Below, piece after piece: positions 1-6,260 of a DNA stretch of 16,083 bases. Below the pieces are notes generated by a model. That model was not told where the DNA came from, searched no databases, and saw nothing but the letters and a program-made list of their open reading frames with translations. The position numbers and the translations under genes were made by a program. Source of the stretch: Spirochaetaceae bacterium UBA1306 (GTDB taxonomy: Bacteria; Spirochaetota; Spirochaetia; Treponematales; Rectinemataceae); NCBI GenBank assembly GCA_002307245.1, contig DBTW01000117.1, positions 7,126-23,208 of the forward strand. Direction: 5' to 3'. How positions within the stretch are numbered: position 1 is the first letter of the stretch; every line of letters begins with the position of its first letter.

Positions 1-360
1 CGGGCGGATCGAGGCGAGCGTTGGTACGAGCTCCATATCGCCCTGCCCGAGACGGCCAAGACGGGACGCTACGAGGTCTTCTCGGGGGTAGAAGTTTGCG
101 GGCTCGAATCGATTCCGATCGAATGCTCCGCCAAGATTCTCCCCGCAGCGGACTACGCCGTCGTGACCGTGAGGGGCGGCGAGATGTCGGGCGATTGGAT
201 GGGGCGGCTGTTCTCCGTGGTCGTTCCCGACCTGGGCCGAGCCGCCGCGCCGGGCTTCAGTTTCGAGCTCTACGACTCGCGATTCAAGGGAATGGACAAG
301 CTCATGGAGTCCGAGCTCGAGTATTGGATTCCCCTCCTCGCGGGCGGCTCCGGCCGATGA
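1..360 (+). CDS. GyrI-like (AraC effector-binding) domain protein, C-terminal part
   Basis: The frame is open from the first base of the window and ends at the TGA at 358-360, leaving 119 visible residues; the 5' end is missing. The visible part resembles the GyrI-like small-molecule-binding fold that follows the HTH in many AraC/Rob regulators. It has a WYELHIAL strand, a YEVFSGVEV strand typical of the family, a YAVVTVRGG segment, and a closing acidic-aromatic strand SELEYWIPL. In the family this domain binds amphipathic or cationic small molecules. The gene may be a full AraC regulator whose HTH lies outside the window, or a stand-alone effector-binding protein. Its stop overlaps the start of the next AraC gene (ATGA, 357-360), so the two are probably co-translated. 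The domain call is fairly safe; the full architecture is unknown. Confidence 0.7.
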   Translation, partial: RADRGERWYELHIALPETAKTGRYEVFSGVEVCGLESIPIECSAKILPAADYAVVTVRGGEMSGDWMGRLFSVVVPDLGRAAAPGFSFELYDSRFKGMDKLMESELEYWIPLLAGGSGR

Positions 361-1217
361 TCGAGGCTGGCGCGGATCGCCGCGCCGTCGATTCCGTCCT
401 CCGCGCCGTCGACATGGCGGAAGCGCGCCTGGGCGAGCCGATCGGCGTCGAGGACATGGCCGAGGCGGCCTGCTACTCTCCGTATTACTTCTCGAGGCTC
501 TTTGCCCAGGCGACGGGTCACTCGCCCTACGATTACCTTATGCGACGGCGCGTCGCCTCGGCGGCCGAGCTCCTGATCGGGGGCCGAGCGAGCATCATCG
601 AGATAGCCCTGGACTGCGGCTTCGAGGCGCCAGATAGCTTCACCCGGGCCTTCCGCCGCTGCTTCGGCGTGCCGCCTTCCGAGGCGCGCAAGACGGGATG
701 CTATCCGCGCGCTATCGCCCGGACGAGGATCGAGCGGACCCAGGTCGAGGCGATGCTGGCGGCGCCGCCCCCGGCTCCGGAGGCGACCAAGGAGGCCGAT
801 GCCGTGATCATGGGTTCCTGGTCCGAGCTGCCGTGGGCCGATCCGCTCCATGGCAGCCTGCCATCCGCTCGAGCCCCTCGGCTGATCCTCGTCGAGCGCG
901 GCGGATCGCTCGAGGCGAAGCGGACCTTCATCGGCCAGGCTACTGAGCCTCGGCCTCCCGGGGCGGAGGCGGATATCCCGCCCGCCTACCCCCTCTCGGC
1001 TAGCCTCGTCTCGGGAGGAAGGAGGGCGCGCTTCAGGATCGAAGGCGGTTATGAGCGCCTCGACTTCGTCGTCGAGTACGCCTATCGCTCCTGGCTCCCG
1101 CTCTCGGGTCGGACTAAAGCGCCCAGCTACGACATCATCGAGGAGGGCGGCGACGGGAGACTCGCCCTCGTCCTGCCCCTCATCGAGGATTCCGGCTCGA
1201 TCCCTTGCCCGTCCTAA
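357..1217 (+). CDS. AraC-family transcriptional regulator with C-terminal effector-binding domain
   Basis: This 286-residue protein has an AraC-type double helix-turn-helix at its N-terminus, about residues 10-112. The first HTH includes VEDMAEAACYSPYYFSRLFAQ and the second IIEIALDCGFEAPDSFTRAF, followed by the family signature F-R-x-x-F-G-V-P-P-S. The rest (about 140-286) looks like a diverged GyrI-like ligand domain, with a YAYRSWLPLSG segment and a terminal LALVLPL strand. The N-terminal HTH plus C-terminal sensor order is that of Rob/SoxS-like activators. I start it at ATG 357, which overlaps the upstream stop (ATGA); the frame is open further upstream, but those residues are arginine-rich and overlap the preceding gene. 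It ends tail to tail with the OhrR-type gene, the two stops sharing bases 1214-1217. Ligand and targets are unknown. Confidence 0.85.
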   Translation: MIEAGADRRAVDSVLRAVDMAEARLGEPIGVEDMAEAACYSPYYFSRLFAQATGHSPYDYLMRRRVASAAELLIGGRASIIEIALDCGFEAPDSFTRAFRRCFGVPPSEARKTGCYPRAIARTRIERTQVEAMLAAPPPAPEATKEADAVIMGSWSELPWADPLHGSLPSARAPRLILVERGGSLEAKRTFIGQATEPRPPGAEADIPPAYPLSASLVSGGRRARFRIEGGYERLDFVVEYAYRSWLPLSGRTKAPSYDIIEEGGDGRLALVLPLIEDSGSIPCPS

Positions 1218-1660
1218 CTCGGGGCCGCCTTTCCCTCAAGTCGAGCCAGCATCCTCTCGAGTGTCGCGCGCATCTTTCGATAGTCCTCCTCGTCGGCGAA
1301 GAGGCAGGGGCCGAGGGCCTTGGGTACCGCCCGAGCCCTCTCCTCCAGGGCGGCGCCAGCCTCAGTGAGCTTCACGCGCACCGCCCGCTCGTCCTCAGCG
1401 CTGCGCTCGCGACGCACGAGGCCGGTAGCCTCGAGGCGCTTCAATAGGGGCGAGACCGTGCCGGTATCTAGGTCGAGCAGGGAACATAGCTCTCCGACGC
1501 CGAGTTCGCCGCGCTCCCATAGGGCAAGCATGGCGAGGTATTGCCCGTAGGTGAGGCCGAGCTCGGAGAGTACCGGTCTATACTTCGCCTGGACGGAGAG
1601 GTCGAGGCGATGCACGAGGAAGCATACCTGGTTCGAGAGCAGGAGCTCGGGGCTGCTCAT
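1214..1660 (-). CDS. ohrR: OhrR-type MarR-family peroxide-sensing repressor
   Basis: This 148-residue winged-helix protein closely matches OhrR, the thiol-based repressor that leaves DNA when organic hydroperoxides oxidise its N-terminal cysteine. The sensor motif is N10-Q11-V12-C13-F14. Y27 and Y38, in KYRP and LTYGQYL, sit where Bacillus subtilis OhrR has Tyr29 and Tyr40 around the reactive thiol. The recognition helix and wing follow (TGTVSPLLKRLEATGLV, then R-S-A-E-D-E-R-A-V). C119 lies about 106 residues after C13, close to the C22-C127 spacing of the two-cysteine Xanthomonas OhrR, so disulfide sensing is plausible but inferred. It is second in an operon: its ATG overlaps the gpx stop (ATGA, 1657-1660). 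It is therefore probably autoregulated with gpx. No ohr peroxidase gene is visible nearby. Confidence 0.85.
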   Translation of the reverse strand: MSSPELLLSNQVCFLVHRLDLSVQAKYRPVLSELGLTYGQYLAMLALWERGELGVGELCSLLDLDTGTVSPLLKRLEATGLVRRERSAEDERAVRVKLTEAGAALEERARAVPKALGPCLFADEEDYRKMRATLERMLARLEGKAAPS

Positions 1661-2160
1661 CGGCTTCGAGCTGGGACCTTGGCGAGGGCCGCCTCGATAT
1701 CATTCTCGAGCTTCACGGGCTCGGTGCTCGGGGAGAATCGCCGAACCGTCCTGCCGTCGCGCTCAACGAGGAATTTCGTGAAGTTCCACTTGATCCTGCT
1801 CCCGAGGAGCTTGGGCGCGCGTTCCTTCATGAATTCGTAGACCGGATGCGTACCGGGGCCGTTGACCTCGATTTTCGCCATGAGGGGGAAGCTGACACCG
1901 AAATTGCGTTGGCAGAATTGGGCGATCTCGGGATCGCCCGCGGGCTCCTGATGGGCGAATTGGTCGCAGGGGAAGCCGAGGACGACGAGGCCTTTCTCCT
2001 TATATTTCTGGTAGAGCTCTTCGAGGCCTTTGTATTGTGGCGTAAAGCCGCACTTGCTCGCTGTATTCACTACCAGCAGGACCTTGCCCTCGTAGTTCGC
2101 GAGGGCCGATTCATTCCCGTCATTAGTCTTGGCCGAAAGCTGGAAAATCGTATCGCTCAT
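1657..2160 (-). CDS. gpx: Glutathione peroxidase family thiol peroxidase (cysteine type)
   Basis: This 167-residue protein has the normal length for a non-selenium GPx. The peroxidatic residue is C37 in VNTASKCGFTPQY, a Cys codon rather than selenocysteine. The catalytic tetrad appears complete: C37, Q71 (in FAHQEP), W125 and N126 (KWNFTKF). The signature GFPCDQF has Asp where many members have Asn. C65 and C83 complete the three-cysteine pattern of thioredoxin-dependent GPx enzymes; by plant GPx precedent C83 would be the resolving cysteine, so thioredoxin is the likelier reductant. It would reduce hydrogen and lipid peroxides in the cytosol; no signal peptide is seen. I chose ATG 2160 because a strong AGGAGG (2165-2170) precedes it; the longer reading runs through the promoter gap and antisense to marR. 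It heads the gpx-ohrR operon. Confidence 0.93.
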   Translation of the reverse strand: MSDTIFQLSAKTNDGNESALANYEGKVLLVVNTASKCGFTPQYKGLEELYQKYKEKGLVVLGFPCDQFAHQEPAGDPEIAQFCQRNFGVSFPLMAKIEVNGPGTHPVYEFMKERAPKLLGSRIKWNFTKFLVERDGRTVRRFSPSTEPVKLENDIEAALAKVPARSR

Positions 2161-2164
2161 GGTT

Positions 2165-2170
2165 CCTCCT
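2165..2170 (-). promoter_or_regulatory. Ribosome binding site of gpx
   Basis: AGGAGG lies four bases before the ATG at 2160 on the minus strand. It fixes the gpx start and rules out the longer upstream reading. Confidence 0.85.
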
Positions 2171-2175
2171 AAATA

Positions 2176-2185
2176 TTGCATACAA
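2176..2185. promoter_or_regulatory. Possible OhrR/MarR half-palindrome in the gpx leader
   Basis: TTGCATACAA matches its own reverse complement at 8 of 10 positions and lies just upstream of the gpx ribosome site. AT-rich, TTG/CAA-bounded palindromes are typical of MarR-family operators. The neighbouring 2172-2178 and 2198-2204 segments (AATATTG / CAATGTT) are also inverted with one mismatch. It is a candidate only; no footprint or second copy supports it. Confidence 0.3.
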
Positions 2186-2214
2186 CATAATAGCAAACAA
2201 TGTTTTAGGAAAGC

Positions 2215-2243
2215 TTGACCATGGTTAAAATATTGACTATTAA
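2215..2243 (+). promoter_or_regulatory. Candidate promoter for marR-MATE operon
   Basis: TTGACC (2215-2220) and TATTAA (2238-2243) are separated by exactly 17 bases, giving a sigma-70-like promoter directed at the MarR gene at 2266. The -35 lies in a 14-base near-palindrome (2215-2228, 12 of 14 symmetric), and the -10 lies inside the larger inverted repeat at 2229-2259. The match is moderate (5/6 and 4/6) but the placement is good. Confidence 0.45.
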
Positions 2244-2255
2244 TTAATGAATCAA
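2227..2255 (-). promoter_or_regulatory. gpx: Candidate promoter for gpx-ohrR operon
   Basis: On the minus strand TTGATT (2255-2250) and TATTTT (2232-2227) are 17 bases apart, each matching the consensus at four of six positions. Transcription would begin near 2220, leaving a leader of about 60 bases before gpx. The promoter overlaps the opposing marR promoter, so the two would compete or be co-repressed. A separate minus-strand TATTAT at 2192-2187 is closer to the -10 consensus but has no good -35. Confidence 0.35.
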
Positions 2256-2259
2256 TATT
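2229..2259. promoter_or_regulatory. Inverted-repeat operator candidate shared by gpx and marR
   Basis: AATATTGA (2229-2236) and TCAATATT (2252-2259) are perfect inverted copies 15 bases apart. A perfect 10-base palindrome ATTAATTAAT (2239-2248) lies between them on almost the same centre. The element covers the candidate -35 of gpx and the candidate -10 of marR, which is where a dimeric MarR repressor would block both directions. Which MarR protein binds cannot be told from sequence. Confidence 0.5.
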
Positions 2260-2265
2260 GAACTG

Positions 2266-2724
2266 ATGGAGATGCTCTTGTTGATCGGGACTATCCGCGA
2301 CGTGGCCGATGCGATATTCGAGCTCGAGCCGCAATTCAACGACAAGATCGCGACTCTCATCATGCCGCCTAAGGGCGAGGAGCTTGCGCTTACCCGGAGT
2401 CAGTTCAAGACCCTCGTCCTATTGATGCTCGGGCCCTCGCGTTCCGCTTCCGAGCTCGGCGAAGCCATGGGCCTGACGAAGGCGAGCTTGACCGGCATCC
2501 TCGACGCGTTGGAGTCGAAGGGACTTGCGACCCGGGCCGTCGACGGCAAGGACCGACGTAGGAATATAGTCACCCTGACTCAGGCCGGCCGCGACCTTTG
2601 CGGCGCCAAGATGGCGGAATTCGAATCGAGGCTCGAGGCGCGCATGTCGTATCTGTCCGACGCCGATCGCGTTGACCTGGCGCGCTGCCTTTCGGGCGCC
2701 GCCGCGATACTGAAGAAGCTATAG
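2266..2724 (+). CDS. MarR-family repressor of the adjacent MATE pump
   Basis: This 152-residue MarR-family protein has a winged HTH at about residues 58-105: SASELGEAMGLTKASLTGILDALESKG, then a basic wing with K-D-R-R-R followed by VTLTQAG. It lacks the N-terminal redox cysteine of OhrR, so it probably senses a ligand rather than peroxide. It lies 8 bases upstream of a MepA-like MATE gene on the same strand, like the mepR-mepA pair of Staphylococcus aureus, so repression of its own operon with release by a pump substrate is the natural inference. The start is not certain: ATG 2266 lacks a clear ribosome site, while ATG 2272 and TTG 2278 are alternatives; GGAG at 2268-2271 would suit TTG 2278. 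Confidence 0.85.
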   Translation: MEMLLLIGTIRDVADAIFELEPQFNDKIATLIMPPKGEELALTRSQFKTLVLLMLGPSRSASELGEAMGLTKASLTGILDALESKGLATRAVDGKDRRRNIVTLTQAGRDLCGAKMAEFESRLEARMSYLSDADRVDLARCLSGAAAILKKL

Positions 2725-2727
2725 GAG
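2723..2727 (+). promoter_or_regulatory. Ribosome binding site of MATE gene
   Basis: AGGAG overlaps the marR stop codon (TAG, 2722-2724) and lies five bases before ATG 2733. This indicates translational coupling between regulator and pump. Confidence 0.7.
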
Positions 2728-2732
2728 TAACC

Positions 2733-4094
2733 ATGGATTCATCCCGTGAACTCGGGGAGGGCCGCATAGTCCCCCTCATCGCGCGCTTCGCCCTGCCCTC
2801 GATCGTCGGCATGGTAGTAAGCGCCCTGTATAACATCGTAGATAGGATCTTCATCGGCCGGGGCGTCGGCACCCTGGCCCTCGCCGGCGTGACGGTGGCC
2901 TTCGGCTTCCAGCTCATCCAGATCGCCTTCGCCGTCCTCATCGGGGTGGGCGCCTCGGCCCTAATCTCCATCAGTCTGGGCGAGGGGAACAAGGAGAAGG
3001 CCGAGCGGGTCCTCGGGAACGGCTTCGCTCTCAATATGATCATCTCATGCGTCATGGCCGTCCTGGGCATCGCCTTCCTCGATCCCATGCTCAGGCTCTT
3101 CGGGGCCAGCGACGAGGTTCTGCCCTATGCCCGTTCCTTCACCCTGGTGGTGCTCCTCGGGGCCCCGCTCGGGACGATCAGCATGGGGCTCAATGGCTTC
3201 ATCCGCAGCGAGGGCAATCCGAAAGTAGCGATGGTGACCCAGCTCATCGGGCCCATCCTCAACATCGTCCTCTGCCCCTTCTTCATCTTCGTCCTGAAGC
3301 TGGGCATCGTCGGCTCCGCCTTGGCGAACGTCATCTCGCAGGCCGTGGGCTCCGCGTGGGTCCTGCGCTACTACTTGTCGGGCCGGAGCGTCCTGAAGAT
3401 CCGCGCGTCCAATCTCCTGCCGAGACGGGGCATCTCGCTTTCGATAATGGCCTTGGGCTCGTCCATCGCCTTGTCGGACCTGGCCGCAGCGGCGATGAAC
3501 GGGATCATGAACAACCAGCTCGTCCGCTACGGCGGGGACGATGCCGTGACCGCGATGGGCATCGTCTTCGCGATCTCCAACCTCGTGTTCCTCACCCTGC
3601 TCGGGGTGAATATGGGTGCGCAGCCGATCATCGGCTACAACATCGGCGCGAGGCTTTACGGCCGCGTCCGCAAGGTGGAACTGGTCATCATCGGAGCCGC
3701 CACGGCCTTCGCCACGCTTTGCTTCGCCGCGATCCAGCTCTTCCCGCGCGCCCTGGTCTCCCTCTTCGCGGGTCCCTCGTCGGGAATCGAGGAGCTCGGC
3801 GTCTACGCGATGCGGCACTACTTCATGCTCCTGCCGCTGCTGGGCCTGCAGGTCCTCGGCTCGGGCTATTTCCAAGCGGCGGGCAAGCCCCTCAAGTCCC
3901 TGTTCCTGGGACTCTCGAGGCAGTTCATCATCCTCGTCCCCATGCTCTTCATCCTTCCCGGCTTCTTTGGCCTCGATGGCGTGTGGATCGCCCAGCCCGT
4001 TTCCGACGCGATAGCCTGCATCCTCACGGCCGTCTTGCTCGGGCGCGAGCTGCGCTCGCTGGGGCGGATGGAGCGGGAGGGCCGTCCCTCCTAG
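2733..4094 (+). CDS. MATE-family multidrug efflux pump (MepA-like)
   Basis: This 453-residue protein has the full length and twelve hydrophobic segments of a MATE cation-coupled antiporter. The N-lobe (about 10-200) contains ALPSIVGMVVSALYNIVDRIFIG, the usual opening of MepA-like members, then GVGASALISISLGEGN and the Gly-Asn-Pro turn of IRSEGNPKVAMV. The C-lobe (about 230-440) repeats the fold, with GVNMGAQPIIGYNIGA and GYFQAAGKP. It sits in the inner membrane and would export cationic drugs or dyes; the true substrate is unknown. It is translationally coupled to the MarR gene and probably induced by its own substrates. Its TAG (4092-4094) shares the palindrome CTAG with the stop of the convergent EamA gene. 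Confidence 0.93.
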   Translation: MDSSRELGEGRIVPLIARFALPSIVGMVVSALYNIVDRIFIGRGVGTLALAGVTVAFGFQLIQIAFAVLIGVGASALISISLGEGNKEKAERVLGNGFALNMIISCVMAVLGIAFLDPMLRLFGASDEVLPYARSFTLVVLLGAPLGTISMGLNGFIRSEGNPKVAMVTQLIGPILNIVLCPFFIFVLKLGIVGSALANVISQAVGSAWVLRYYLSGRSVLKIRASNLLPRRGISLSIMALGSSIALSDLAAAAMNGIMNNQLVRYGGDDAVTAMGIVFAISNLVFLTLLGVNMGAQPIIGYNIGARLYGRVRKVELVIIGAATAFATLCFAAIQLFPRALVSLFAGPSSGIEELGVYAMRHYFMLLPLLGLQVLGSGYFQAAGKPLKSLFLGLSRQFIILVPMLFILPGFFGLDGVWIAQPVSDAIACILTAVLLGRELRSLGRMEREGRPS

Positions 4095-4993
4095 CGCCGC
4101 GGCCTCGCGTTGGTCGCCCAGACTCCGCAGATAATGGCGATCGCACCGGCGAGTTCGACGAGGCCGATGGATTCGCCCCTGAAAGCCACGCCGGCGATAA
4201 GGGCGACCAAGGTCGTGATGGTGCCGAAGATCGAGGCTTGCGAGGCCTTAAGCCGGGAGAGGCTCAAGTTCACGAGGAAGAAGGCGAGCACCGAGGAGAG
4301 GATGCCGAGGTAGGCCACGGCGCCCCAGGCGGCGGGCGTCGCACGGGCGATCAGCCCTTCCTCCCAGCCCTGCCCGGCTCCGAGGAGACCTTGCGCCAAG
4401 GCGAGGGCCCCGAAGAAGGCCGCTCCCGAGGCCATCATGGCGAAGGTCGTCTCGGCGGGGGAGTAGAGCTCCCTCGAGCGGCGCGAGAAGACGTTGTAGA
4501 AGGCGGCGCTGACGAGGGCCACGACGATGAGCAGCACGCCGCGCAGGCTGTCCGAACCGCCGCCCCCGCTTCCCGAGCCCACGATCAAGACGACTCCGAC
4601 CACGGACAAGCCCAGGCCGAGGGCTTGCCGGAGCGATAGCCGCTCCTTCAGCATCGGCGCCGAGAGGGCCGCGACGGCGGCGGGAAGGGCGCCAAGGATG
4701 AGGCCGGCGGTACTCGAGGCGGTCTCTTGGAGCCCGTAGGTCTCGCAGCTGAAATAGATGATCGGCTGGAACAGGCAGATCAGCGCGAGGGGAAGACGGG
4801 GCTTGCCCCGGAACTCGAGCCTGACCGCCCGAAGGGCCGCGAGGAGTCCGAGCGCGGCTGTCGCGAGGGCGAAGCGGAGGAAGAGGAGCTCGAAGGGGCT
4901 GAAGGCCTCGAGGGCTCCCTTCGTCACGAGGAAGGACAGGCCGAAGATCGTCGCCCAGCCGACGCCCGCGAGGTAGACTGCGACCCGGCTCAT
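4091..4993 (-). CDS. EamA/DMT-family transporter
   Basis: This 300-residue protein has about ten membrane segments in two EamA repeats, roughly 5-138 and 150-295, the standard drug/metabolite transporter layout. Family features include the opening WATIFGLSFLVTKGAL, the FLRFALATAAL helix, APMLKERLSLRQALGLGLSVVGVVLI closing the first repeat, and VAYLGILSSVLAFFLVNLSL with TTLVALIAGVAF in the second. A Gly/Ser-rich linker (about 143-150) joins them. DMT proteins export amino acids, metabolites or drugs; nothing here fixes the substrate. It is the last gene of a minus-strand run DJ-1, DinB, EamA, 31 bases after the DinB stop. ATG 4993 lacks a strong ribosome site but gives the expected N-terminus. 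Confidence 0.9.
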   Translation of the reverse strand: MSRVAVYLAGVGWATIFGLSFLVTKGALEAFSPFELLFLRFALATAALGLLAALRAVRLEFRGKPRLPLALICLFQPIIYFSCETYGLQETASSTAGLILGALPAAVAALSAPMLKERLSLRQALGLGLSVVGVVLIVGSGSGGGGSDSLRGVLLIVVALVSAAFYNVFSRRSRELYSPAETTFAMMASGAAFFGALALAQGLLGAGQGWEEGLIARATPAAWGAVAYLGILSSVLAFFLVNLSLSRLKASQASIFGTITTLVALIAGVAFRGESIGLVELAGAIAIICGVWATNARPRR

Positions 4994-5024
4994 GATTCGC
5001 CGTCGAGGATGCCGCGGCTCGATC

Positions 5025-5537
5025 TCACTTCGGGGCTCTCACGAGGCCGAGGGCTTGCCGAATCGCTCCTAGGTGCCAGGCGCCGTGCGCGATGAGGCCC
5101 AAGGTCCCCGTCATGAAATCCTGCTCGTCCCAGTTCGCCCCAGAGGCGAGGTAGGCCCGGAAGGCCTCATACTCGGAACGGAGACTGGCGACGAGCCGCT
5201 GCCATTCCGCGTCGGACACCACTCGCTGATCCCAGCTTCGCGCCCATTCGGCTCCGGGGTAGGGATTCTCGCCGCGCGCCGCCCGGTTGGCGAGGTCGAG
5301 CGAGAACTCGAGGTGCGCGACGTGGGAGGCGATCGTCAGGGGATCTCCGGGCGTCGTGGAACGAGAGGCCTCCGCGGAGCTCAGGGACTCGATGGTCCCG
5401 AGGAAGCCGTTCTTCGGGTCGTTGTCGGTGAACCACGTCCCGGCCTTGGGATCGGGGGAACCGAGGTAGGCCTCGTCGTATAGGGCCAGGACGGCCTTGG
5501 TCAACGAGCTTTTCTGGATTGAATCATTCGTATTCAT
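5025..5537 (-). CDS. DinB-superfamily protein
   Basis: This 170-residue protein matches the DinB/YfiT four-helix-bundle superfamily, whose members bind a divalent metal through three histidines; several are bacillithiol or mycothiol-dependent transferases. The candidate ligands are H75 (or H72) in ASHVAHLEF and H151 and H155 in AHGAWHLGAIRQ, where the H-x-x-x-H helix near the C-terminus is diagnostic. No membrane segment or signal peptide is present. It is the middle gene of the DJ-1/DinB/EamA run. An AAGGAG ribosome site (5545-5550) overlaps the stop of the DJ-1 gene, so translation is probably coupled. A role in thiol transfer or detoxification fits family and context, but the substrate is unknown. 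Confidence 0.8.
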   Translation of the reverse strand: MNTNDSIQKSSLTKAVLALYDEAYLGSPDPKAGTWFTDNDPKNGFLGTIESLSSAEASRSTTPGDPLTIASHVAHLEFSLDLANRAARGENPYPGAEWARSWDQRVVSDAEWQRLVASLRSEYEAFRAYLASGANWDEQDFMTGTLGLIAHGAWHLGAIRQALGLVRAPK

Positions 5538-5544
5538 GCTGCGA

Positions 5545-5550
5545 CTCCTT
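5545..5550 (-). promoter_or_regulatory. Ribosome binding site of DinB-like gene
   Basis: AAGGAG begins inside the TAA stop of the DJ-1 gene (5551-5549, minus strand) and lies seven bases before ATG 5537. It supports the start and coupling of the two genes. Confidence 0.75.
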
Positions 5551-6178
5551 AAGCTTGAATCGAGTTCATAAGGTCAAAAAAATACCGCGGCTCATGGTCG
5601 CGATATAACCCGTGCCAAGCCTCGAGGGTCTTGGCGGAAAAGAGGCCGAGGCTCCCCAGGACGAGCTGGGCGAATTCCAGTGGAGCGACGCCGGTCGCGG
5701 TGATCAAGCCTCTGTCCATGACGGCCGCCTCGTTTCGATACAATGATTCTCCCTTATAGGCCGCACAAGTCGCCTTAAGGTACCCTAAATCGTTGCTCGT
5801 ATGCGCGCGGTCGTCGAGGATCCCCGCGGCAGCAAGGGCAACCGTCGCGCCGCAAATGGCCGCGACCGGAATCCCGAGCGAGAGAAAGCCCCGCGCCTTC
5901 ACGATGACGGGCCCATGGACAGGATCGAGCCAGCCATCGCCACCCGGCAGGACAAGGAGGGCGCAATCCTCTGGGAGCATTTCCGCGATGGCGCAATCCG
6001 GCAGGACGCGAAGGCCGCCCATCGTGCGGATCGGGGCGGTGCTTGGGGCGACGGCTCGAATCTCGAGCCTGGCCCCTCGCTCCTTGAAGTACCTGCCCGA
6101 ATTGAGCTCGGCGGCGAGGAATCCGTATTCCCAGTCGGCCATGCCCTCGAAAGCGTAAAGATAAGCGATACCGCGCAT
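5549..6178 (-). CDS. DJ-1/PfpI-family protein (class I GATase-like)
   Basis: This 209-residue protein belongs to the DJ-1/PfpI superfamily. The nucleophile elbow is PVAAICGAT with C109; the acidic partner is probably E11 or E17 in YAFEGMADWEYGF; a His-Thr-Ser segment about fifteen residues after the cysteine (DRAHTSND) is typical of the YafY-linked PfpI subgroup. The LVLPGGDGW loop is also characteristic. Members act as glyoxalases, deglycases, chaperones or amidases, so a reactive-carbonyl or stress role is reasonable but unproven. I chose ATG 6178 because AGGAGG at 6185-6190 precedes it; the frame is open to 6235, but that extension starts past the ribosome site. It is first in the operon with DinB and EamA and diverges from the WYL regulator. 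Confidence 0.85.
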   Translation of the reverse strand: MRGIAYLYAFEGMADWEYGFLAAELNSGRYFKERGARLEIRAVAPSTAPIRTMGGLRVLPDCAIAEMLPEDCALLVLPGGDGWLDPVHGPVIVKARGFLSLGIPVAAICGATVALAAAGILDDRAHTSNDLGYLKATCAAYKGESLYRNEAAVMDRGLITATGVAPLEFAQLVLGSLGLFSAKTLEAWHGLYRDHEPRYFFDLMNSIQA

Positions 6179-6184
6179 GATGCG

Positions 6185-6190
6185 CCTCCT
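6185..6190 (-). promoter_or_regulatory. Ribosome binding site of DJ-1/PfpI gene
   Basis: AGGAGG on the minus strand lies six bases before ATG 6178. It decides this start against the longer upstream reading. Confidence 0.8.
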
Positions 6191-6236
6191 TTTCGTCGTG
6201 TTTCTTGGAGAGACACTATCGCGCGACCGCGCCATC

Positions 6237-6247
6237 GTATGTCATAC
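6237..6247. promoter_or_regulatory. Operator candidate between DJ-1 and YafY-type genes
   Basis: GTATG-T-CATAC is a perfect inverted repeat with one central base, in the 82-base divergent gap and 13 bases before the regulator's ATG. On the minus strand it contains ATGACA, a five-of-six match to a -35, with GATAGT about 19 bases further on as a weak -10 for the DJ-1 operon. A WYL regulator bound here could control both directions. The assignment is inferred from symmetry and position. Confidence 0.45.
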
Positions 6248-6260
6248 TTTCCCGAAATAG

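Noticed and set aside
21..356. N-terminal extension of the AraC gene
   Set aside because: The residues are Arg/Gly/Asp-rich without similarity to a sensor domain and overlap the GyrI-like gene in another frame.
1657..2160. Selenocysteine peroxidase
   Set aside because: The peroxidatic position is an ordinary cysteine codon and no in-frame TGA interrupts the gene.
2161..2334. N-terminal extension of glutathione peroxidase
   Set aside because: It would cross the divergent promoter region and run antisense to marR; AGGAGG sits right before ATG 2160.
3047..4639. Plus-strand open frame of about 530 codons across MATE and EamA genes
   Set aside because: It is rich in Arg, Ala, Pro and His with no domain, out of frame with the clear MATE gene and antisense to EamA.
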